Origin: Apostichopus japonicus
Lineage: Eukaryota; Echinodermata; Holothuroidea; Aspidochirotida; Stichopodidae
Assembly: GCF_037975245.1 (NCBI RefSeq)
Contig: NC_092575.1
Span: 11,769,001 to 11,829,000 of the forward strand
Direction: 5' to 3'
Length of the DNA: 60,000 nt
Both the position numbers and the translations under genes were made by a program. Of the stretch, positions 52,744 through 60,000 are shown in pieces (position 1 is the first letter of the stretch; every line of letters begins with the position of its first letter). The notes under the pieces are model-generated. The model ran no database searches. It was not told the origin of the DNA and saw only the letters and a program-made list of their open reading frames with translations.

Positions 52744-52754
52744 GTTACAGGCAT
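52740..52754 (-). promoter_or_regulatory. Four-codon uORF overlapping the MED13 start codon
   Basis: Reading toward MED13, ATG CCT GTA ACA TGA starts at 52754 and stops at 52740. Its TGA shares bases with the main ATG (ATGA). The upstream ATG has a G at -3 and is in a different frame from MED13. If it lies in the mRNA, ribosomes would have to leak past it or reinitiate at the overlapping start, which is a known arrangement for damping translation. The transcript start is unknown, so this is conditional. Confidence 0.6.
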
Positions 52755-52960
52755 GACTCTAACGACCTGAGTGATTTCAGCGACACAGGATAAACACAAA
52801 GAGCAAAATATCCAAGTATAGATCCACAATTAGTCGGTCGAGAAGTTGTAGTACGTTCCTACAGACTGTACTACAGTAATGGCGACACTGAGTGGCATAA
52901 TGCCAGGCGGAATGGTACGTACTGATTGATTGGTCGTCACAACCCACGTGATCTATTTAT
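52744..52960 (-). promoter_or_regulatory. Probable MED13 promoter and 5' UTR
   Basis: This is the block directly upstream of the MED13 start codon. It has a palindromic E-box CACGTG (52945-52950), an inverted CCAAT box (ATTGG at 52929-52933, CCAAT on the transcribed strand) and a CGCCATTA motif resembling a YY1 site near 52878-52885. No TATA box is placed at an obvious distance. The transcription start is not visible from sequence alone, so the split between promoter and 5' UTR is inferred. CAGE or 5' RACE data would place it. Confidence 0.5.
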
Positions 52961-55055
52961 TCAAATCTTTATTTTTGCTAAAAGGAACCTTCCATGGGAC
53001 TTTTTTATATATAAAATATACACTTTAGTATATTGGAGAAATGGTTTAATTCATATTCAAGCGGCTCGGAAAGCATCAACGTTTTCTTTGAACGAAAGAT
53101 GAGGACAGTAAATGAAAGTCATTCCTTTTAAAAGATCTGTAAAGTGACATGGACGGGTACGAAGCGATCGCTCTGCGACCTGCAACTGCATTTAAAAGCC
53201 ACTTTTCTCCGCCCACTCTAATATCATATCTCAAAGTTGAAATAGGGTCAACTTTACTACTCGAATATCATTTGACCGTAACTGCTCGACGTCTTACTTT
53301 TGTCAACATCTCGTCCGCCAATTCCACAGATGTATTGCGCCATATCGAGTTCTTCGTTGTTGTTATATTCAGTTTTATTTGATTGGCAATCTTCAAAAAT
53401 ACTAAATCATATAGGCCTAGGCCACTATAAAATCAGGTCGAATAAAACAGGTGCTGTGAATGAAATCTTGGCTCTCGGAGTTGGTATCAGAAAGCAGTAT
53501 CATATTTTGCTTTCTGATACCAACTCCGAGAGTCAAGATTTCATTCACAGTACCGGTTTTATTTATTGCCAATATGATAAGGTACACATTTGAAACTCAG
53601 TCTTACATGTCTTCACTTTCTGCGAAATAATCAGTTTTCTTATTTTCAGTTTTTAAAGTCTACACGAGCAGAAAAAATGCTGCAATGTATAAAAGTGAAA
53701 AACAACATAATAAATGGCGGAATGTTATGGAAGCATTTTAAATTGAAGTTTCCACAATCTGTTTGTGGAAAAAAATATCAGTCTTGTGTGACTGACAAAA
53801 GAAAGATAAAATGCCAGCAAATATATAACAAACTGAGGTTAAAAGTTCACTAACTGATAACGCGCCAGAAACAATAACTGAAGGGGAAATACCGACAAGA
53901 ATGAAACGGGTCGTAACTTTGCGGAACACACAAGTCCTGCGTGCACATGATTCGGGAATTAGAAATGTGTTAATATAGGTAAGTATAGCTAATTGGACAG
54001 CCAAGTGGTTAACCCAAATTAACGTCTCTTAGATTGATTTAAATCCTATTATACAAGATCATTGGCTAATTCCTCAAATATAAGAACTTATAGTTATGAT
54101 AGCTGCTACGTCATACGGAAAACAGGAGAAAGGAATTCACCTTTTTTTGAGGAAGCAAGAAATATTGAGGTCTAGCCCCGGCTGATTATGGTGTTCAAGA
54201 TATTCAGTTTATGATGATTGAATGCTAATTTAAGGCTTAATAGACGATGAAGTCGCTTCCTATAATATTGTCGAAATGTAAAAGGTTAACCACCTTTTTC
54301 TTAATTTTAATAACTCATCCCAAAAATGTTCTTGTAACTTCATTCAATGGACGGTCCCGGCCATTTCGATAGTCAATTAAGACACTGATCTTTAAATGGG
54401 GCCAAAAGGGTCTCAAACGTATCAAACTTACAATTAACGTATGACTGACTACAACAGGCTGGGATCCGAATCTTCTAGCAAAGCTTTAGCATGCTGCTAA
54501 AAGTTGGAAGCCCTGTCATACCAGGTAAACTCTAAAGGAGACATCAACCGTCATTATGGGTTTATATGTCAGAGAACGTTGTGGAAATTAGCAACTCCCC
54601 CAAACAGCAAAGAAAATCTTTCTACTTTCTGTTTGTTTTGCTTTTTTCTTTTCATATTGTCATAGATTGCCGTATAGCCTAGTATATTGAACCTGAACAA
54701 GAATAAGAGCTTAAGTAATTTCCTATGACAGTTGGTTGCTTCGCACGTCTCGATCAGGCTTGTCCCCCCCCCCCCCCCTTGACACACATCATTTATATGA
54801 CAGGGTATCATCTTAAAGGTTATTTTATTGCCGACAGTATATTGTAAACGATTATTATGGGCCAACCACATGATTAAATCCTGCATTTAACTTTTTGCGA
54901 TGACTATAATGCACGAATTACGATTACGTGAGATCAATGTAACTAGGCCAATAGGTATGTCATATACACACACAGGTAAATTTCGCAACGTACGTAGTGA
55001 ACTTGGCAACGCTAAGAGCCATTAAGCAAAGTCCCCCCGGCTCAAATTCGGCACA
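52961..55055. other. Region upstream of MED13 without recognised gene
   Basis: Several short frames exist (for example 53149-53382 and 53590-53853 on the plus strand), but none shows a family motif, and two overlap the hairpin. There is a C14-type run near 54766-54779. No divergent gene can be supported. Confidence 0.6.
53441..53563 (+). repeat. Long near-perfect hairpin, 56-bp arms
   Basis: Arms 53441-53496 and 53508-53563 are inverse copies with 53 of 56 positions matching, and the loop is 11 nt. Two of the three mismatches would be G-U pairs in a plus-strand RNA. It lies about 0.5 kb upstream of the probable MED13 promoter, on the opposite strand if transcribed rightward. It could be a hairpin RNA precursor, a small foldback element or a recent inverted duplication. 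Confidence 0.85.
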
Positions 55056-56008
55056 AAGTCAATGCACGTTGTATGATATTCACCCCTCATCTAAACCCTC
55101 TGCCAAAAGTCAAGTCAGGTCACGTGACTTCACGACACCTCACGAGGTTGGATCATCAAGCAGAACTAATCAATCAGTTGTATAGATCTAACGTCAACAC
55201 ACGGCGTATGATATTCACTCCTCATTTAAAACCTCGGTCAAAAGTCATGTCAAGTCGAGGTAAGTCAAGTCAAGTCATGCCACGTCACGTTACGTCACGT
55301 CAATTCACGTCACGTCACGAGGTTGGGTTATCAAGCAGAATGAATCAATCAGTTGTATAGATCTAACGTCAACACACGGCGTATGATATGCACCCCTCAT
55401 TTAAAACCTCGGTCAAAAGTCACGTCAAGTCGAGGTAAGTCAAGTCAAGTCATGTCACGTCACGTTACGTCACGAGGTTGGGTTATCAAGCAGAATGAAT
55501 CAATCAGTTGTATATAGATCTGGCGTCAACGTACGGCGTACGCTATTCGACGCCCCTCATTTAAAACCTCCGTCAAAAGCCACGTCAAGTCACGGTAAAT
55601 CAAGTCAATTCAAGTCATGCCACGTTACGTCACGTTACGTCACGTCACTTCACGACACCTCACGAGGTTGGATCATCAAGCAGAATGAATTAATCAGTTG
55701 TATATAGATCTGACGTCAATGTACGGCGTATGATAGTCACCCCTCATCTAAACCCTCGGTCAAAAGTCACGTCACGTCACATCACGTCACTTAACGTCAC
55801 GTCACGCCACGAAGTTGGATCATCAAGCAGAATGAATTAATCAGTTGTATATAGATCTGACGTCAATGTACGGCGTATGATATTCACCCCTCATCTCAAC
55901 CCTCGGTCAAAAGTCACGTCACGTCACATCACATCACGCACGTCACGCCACGCCACGAAGTTGGATTATCAAGAAAAATGAATTAACCATTTGCATATTG
56001 ATCTGACA
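55056..56008 (+). repeat. Six-copy satellite with CACGT/CAAGT pentamer blocks
   Basis: A unit containing TCAAGCAGAATGAAT, CAATCAGTTGTATAGATCT, CGGCGTATGATATTCACC and CGGTCAAAAGTCACGTCA repeats six times; the CAATCAGTTG anchor falls at 55171, 55346, 55501, 55691, 55838 and 55984. Spacings of 175, 155, 190, 147 and 146 bp differ because the internal pentamer run (TCACG, TCAAG, TTACG) varies in number. The last unit is decayed. Confidence 0.9.
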
Positions 56009-56778
56009 GATAAGCATAATCTGCTTCACTGAACTGAGATGCTGGGGGGGAGGGCGGGGCGGGGGGCAAGGAAAAATATTATATCCTTCCATTTAATTAT
56101 AAGAACAACCAGATAATCGCAGTAACGTAATTTTTACAGACGATGTATTGTAGAATGACACCATATAGTACACGTATAGTACATGAGAATAATGACATAT
56201 GTGCCTATTGACTGATTGTTGACTCTGCGTTCGCTTTCTATGTCAATACTGTCATTCAACATGGACGTTCATGTTACCAAATCACATTGATTCATTGCTA
56301 TTGTATTGCCTACGTATATATGTTTCCACTTATTATATAGTTAGTATGGAACAAAAGTTGCATGTTGACTTCGATATCAATAAAATTTTTAATCATTTTT
56401 GTTACAGTTTATTTTACATGCATGCTGTTCCATTGTTATTCGTCAAATGTGAAAAGAAAAGGAGAACCAATGATAACGGTATAGTGCTATATGCAGATAG
56501 AGCTAATGTCGTACTACACATTATTAACACACGTGAAAATGAGTCACTCATCTCAAGAGTAAGCATCTAAGAAAACATGTCGGCGACCGCAAATATACGG
56601 AGATATGGACAAAACTTGGACTACTTCTTCTGCTGCTCTACTAGAAAGCATGTTTATTCTATCTATTAAGTTTAGTTTTGTCACAGAAGTGCTTTTATCA
56701 CATGTTTTTTGTAAAATAAAGAGAGGTTATAAGGTGGCTAAATTTGCATATTTAACATCAATGTTTGTCTGTGTGTAT
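56009..56778. other. No recognised feature; G-rich run at 56044-56066
   Basis: A G-rich stretch with four runs of at least three G (56044-56066) follows the satellite. The 99-codon frame at 56271-56570 has no recognisable domain and I do not call it a gene. Confidence 0.6.
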
Positions 56779-57236
56779 GTTTTCTCTTTCTCTTTCTTTT
56801 TATTTATTTATTTTTTTTTTCCTTTTATTTTTTTCTTCCTTTTCTTGATATTTGTTAATATATTTTTCTCTTTTTTACTGTTTCTTTTTCTTTTTCTTTA
56901 TTCATTATTCCCCCTTTCTTTCCTTTTATTTTCCCTTTTCTTGTTATTTATTTATATATTTTTCTATTTCTAATTCTGTTTCTTTTTCTTTTCCTTTTCT
57001 TTTACAGTTTCTTTTTATTTATTTATTTATTTTTATTTTCCGTTTTTTTTCTTTTCCTTTATCTTTACCATTTTCTTTTTATTTATCTATTTTTATTTTC
57101 CCCCTTTTTTCTCTTTTTTTTTCTTTTTATCTATTTAGTTATTTCCTTTTTATTTCCTATTTTTTTCTTCTTTTTCTTTTTCTCTTTCTTTTCTCTGTGT
57201 CTCGTTTCTCTTTTTTCTATTTTCCTCTTTTTCTGT
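56779..57236 (+). repeat. 450-bp polypyrimidine tract
   Basis: The plus strand is almost only T and C, with units such as TTTCTTTTTC and TTTATTTATT. Its two long Phe-rich open frames (within 56605-57259) are by-products of composition. Long polypurine/polypyrimidine DNA of this kind can adopt triplex structures. Confidence 0.9.
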
Positions 57237-58323
57237 TAATGGCTGAAGGGATGACATAACATAGCCTATATGAAGATACCTAATTGCGAATAAATTCGGG
57301 TCTAGAGGAAACCCCGTGTCGTTGTTAAATTTTTCAACATTCACAATGTTAGGATGCATATAGTTCATACTATAACTTGATCTTTACTGCAAAAGTCAAG
57401 TTTTCTTGTGTATGAGTATAAGCCCTTTACAAGCTATGTATGGTTGTGTAAGTATGTATATACGTATGTCCATACCCACTGAGTCACTCTTCTGTGGTTA
57501 TTTGTGCTCACCAGGATGCCAAGATAAGACACAACTATAAGTCCTCTTCAGAGGTCAAATTACTTTTAACACATTTTGTATGCAATATATGTTTGGTCTA
57601 TACGTACAAAAACACTGAGCTATGAGATGGAAAATAGATAAACCAAAAATGACATATATAGAAATGAAAAATATGAGGACATCATCATTTTAAGTGACAT
57701 ATGAGTATTGTGAAGGGCAGATATTATAACGATATATAGGGTTACTAATGAAATCGTTGTCTATTACACATAACGTGAGCAGGCGTGTGATCCAGGGGGT
57801 TGGGTGTATACCCGCCCCTCCCCTTTTTCAACCACACACACATACATACACACACACCCACACACAAATTAAAGTAAACCTATAATTATATCCAAAATAT
57901 GCCTCAGAATGCACCATTTTCCCGTCATGGCTGAAATTTCAATCTGTTTCTATCGAGAACCCACCCCGCCCTCACAACCCCTCTCCACCATGTAGGAGGC
58001 GGCATCAGTGACCATAGGGCCACATCACCGGCTTTCAAAAACCTTGAGTGAGGGATTTTCCCCAATATTTTTTGTATGACGTGACACTTTTCAAAAATAG
58101 CAAAACGGAAAAATTTAAAACCCAGCGATGCATGCGACTGTTAGGTCACCAGTTAGCGGTTTGTAGTGATACCAGTAAGAAGTAATATAGCTCTAAATGG
58201 AACCAAAATGTGACATCGAAGATGCATAATTCGATATTAAATAAATATAGATATATAGATATATGTATATAGATATAATTGAAAACGTAATGAGAAGGAA
58301 AATCCAGAACAGTGAAAAAACTT
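57237..58323. other. No recognised gene
   Basis: AT-rich DNA with a CA-rich patch at 57834-57867 and a TATA-type patch at 58240-58276. Nothing coding is supported. Confidence 0.6.
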
Positions 58324-58401
58324 CCAGCCTCCATCGGGATTCGAACCAAGGCCTCCCGCTTTGTACGCGGACACCCTAACCAACTAGGCTATTGACGCTG
58401 G
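58324..58401 (-). repeat. tRNA-derived SINE head or tRNA pseudogene
   Basis: On the minus strand there is an A box TAGCCTAGTTGG (58391-58380) and a B box GGTTCGAATCC (58347-58337) at normal spacing, an anticodon-like stem CCGC/GCGG with loop GTACAAA, and an imperfect acceptor stem CCAGCGT with AGGCTGG. The anticodon would be ACA with G at position 32, and the T stem has mismatches, so a working tRNA is unlikely. The internal polymerase III promoter looks intact. Confidence 0.7.
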
Positions 58402-58537
58402 TTGTATGTCCAGAGGTTCGAAACCGGTAAGGAAGGTCGTAATTCCACTGTGGGCGTTTGTCACCTGTATCGAACAATACTAGTTCTGTTTTTGGTGACA
58501 TATTTTGCCTTACTCTAGAGATCAAACATGATGCTAT

Positions 58538-58539
<2 letters not shown>

Positions 58540-58603
<64 letters not shown>
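58540..58603 (+). repeat. (TA)32 microsatellite
   Basis: This is a pure 64-bp TA run. It gives rise to isoleucine-tyrosine open frames on both strands, which are artefacts. Confidence 0.97.
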
Positions 58604-58607
<4 letters not shown>

Positions 58608-60000
58608 ATGGCGGACAAAATAAGGGATGAAAAAAGCTACCCATTGCTTATTTCATTAACAGGTCTTTTGATTAAATCCATTTACTCACATACCGGTATA
58701 CATTTTGCTGTATGAAATATTTATAGGCCTGTATGTTAACGGTTACCATAGGTAGAGTTCAGCCTACATTTAGCCTATACCGACCCAGGTGATACCTATC
58801 ACTTATTCACCTGAGGCATATATGTGAGCCTGTTATGAACACGAACCTCTCGGGTCGATCAAGAAACTCAAGTATTTTTAATTTTATCGTCTTCGTAGTT
58901 TTCGTTAATCCATCTTTACAGTGAAACCATATTGTAACCATTAAATTGTGTTCGAAACGTATTAGCTATATATAGGCAATTGATAGAAAGCAATATATAT
59001 CCTATACACACCATACGTCAACGGGTGCATATCATGAACGTCGTTGTAACCTACTCACAGTAAATCTCTGTATACATATACCGTCTATATACAGAAAGCC
59101 TAAGATATCATTTTCACATATCATCTCAATTCGTTCTTCTTACCCCAAGCCCTTTTTTGTTCACTGATTTGCTTTATTTGATACTTTGGAGTGTCTTTTT
59201 TGTCAAAGCTTTAGAAATATGAAATAATGAATGCAAGTTACGCTATTATTTACCTTTCGGCGATTTTCACACCATACGAGTGGTGGCTGATATGCGAGTG
59301 ATTTTTTTTTAAATTTGTAAATATTATTATAATTTCAATATGTATAATGAGTGGTTGACACAATGGTCGACTTAATCACTCCATGAATATTATCAATTTA
59401 TTCAGGTATGAGTATGTGAACTGATTTAAGGCAGTTGATTGCAGCTCATTCTATTTTATGAAGGTAAAACGAAGTCTTAGATTTAAATATAAATAGGTGA
59501 CATAATTATTATAAGTGGTGTTTGTCAGACATTTGGAAGAGTGGGGCAGAGTAAAAGGAAAGAACATTGTGAGTGGGGTGGGGTGGGTGGGGATGGGGTG
59601 GGGGTGGGTGAGTTCATAATGTGGACAATACAAGCTGGCGCCTTCGTGTCCCATGTTGGCGTGGGGTCCAAGGGCCCATCGCAGGTCAAGGAAGCTTGAC
59701 AGAAACCATCATTGCCAGAATATAAATATATCAGTTTCAAATCAGCAGAATTTTCGAGGTAGATTCGAAGTAAATTATGGTCAGTAGAAGTCAAAGATTT
59801 GTGTCTCTTTCTGCCTGCTTCTGTTTAACATGACAATATTCATTGGGTGAGGGGCACCAGGGGATCGGGTACCAAACACTTTGGGGGGACATGTCCCCCG
59901 ACCCTTGGAGACTCTACTGTATATATTTAATACAGCTACAGAAGGAAAGTATAAAAAGAAACACATTAGTCAAACGTATACGAGTTTGATATAGCTTGTT
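58604..60000. other. No recognised gene; strong G-rich run at 59572-59610
   Basis: A dense series of GGG and GGGG blocks (59572-59610) fits a G-quadruplex pattern. The short frames on the opposite strand there (Pro/Thr/His-rich) follow from that composition. The segment near 59850-59900 with GGGGGGACATGTCCCCC is a perfect-core palindrome of unknown meaning. Confidence 0.6.

Noticed and set aside
53149-53853. Three plus-strand frames upstream of MED13 as a possible divergent gene
   Set aside because: There is no recognisable domain and no consensus splice pattern linking them, and the second overlaps the hairpin. They cannot be supported.
56605-57259. Two Phe-rich open frames of 122 and 135 codons
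   Set aside because: They lie in the polypyrimidine tract and consist almost only of Phe, Leu, Ser, Tyr and Ile; this is composition, not a gene.
58324-58401. Functional tRNA-Cys-like gene (anticodon ACA)
   Set aside because: Position 32 is G, the T stem has mismatches and the anticodon is not a normal animal one; a SINE head or pseudogene fits better.
58376-58715. Ile-Tyr repeat open frames on both strands
   Set aside because: They are translations of the (TA)n microsatellite.
59880-59900. GGGGGGACATGTCCCCC palindrome as a regulatory site
   Set aside because: It is a short palindrome in G/C-rich sequence with no second copy in the window; nothing ties it to a function.

Overview
The window is animal genomic DNA, AT-rich and intron-dominated. 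The one gene I can identify is the 5' half of the Mediator kinase-module subunit MED13, on the minus strand. Seven coding exons (52743 down to 2795) splice together in frame at consensus GT/AG sites, and every junction phase agrees. They encode about 370 residues of the conserved N-terminal domain, and the gene runs off the left edge. The host looks like a marine invertebrate deuterostome. A holothurian-like echinoderm is my tentative guess, from the protein's divergence from vertebrate MED13, the repeat types and the pervasive TACTGTA/TACAGTA words. No species marker proves it.

Layout, right to left in the direction of transcription. 60000-52960 is upstream DNA with no recognisable gene; it holds a tRNA-derived repeat, a (TA)n tract, a 450-bp pyrimidine tract, a six-copy satellite built on CACGT-type pentamers, and a 56-bp-arm hairpin. 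52960-52744 is the probable MED13 promoter and 5' UTR, with an E-box, an inverted CCAAT box, and a tiny uORF whose stop codon overlaps the MED13 start codon. Exon 1 (52675-52743) is followed by a 15.6-kb intron 1, exon 2 (36768-37038), a 15.8-kb intron 2, and then exons 3 to 7 at 20.9, 14.0, 6.6, 5.7 and 2.8-3.0 kb. Exon 7 carries a run of 20 glutamines.

The introns are full of transposon debris, which gives most of the structure in the window. Intron 2 holds a 7.7-kb nest: an outer hAT-like element (28250-35920) interrupted by three further elements with their own terminal inverted repeats and target duplications, one of which is itself interrupted. Intron 2 also holds a 3-kb element (23079-26090) with about ten copies of a GTTATGGACGGAA motif clustered near both ends and a possible coding remnant. 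Intron 3 holds a clean 552-bp hAT-type element with a perfect 8-bp target duplication. A second small inverted-repeat family occurs once in intron 4 and once in intron 1. A repeat with a period of about 150 bp, carrying nuclear-receptor DR1-like sites, recurs in introns 1, 6 and 7.

I found no rRNA, CRISPR array, intact tRNA or second convincing protein-coding gene. Most short open reading frames in the window are intronic or low-complexity chance frames. The strongest candidates for something undescribed are the hairpin at 53441-53563, the GTTATGGACGGAA element, and the nested hAT assembly.
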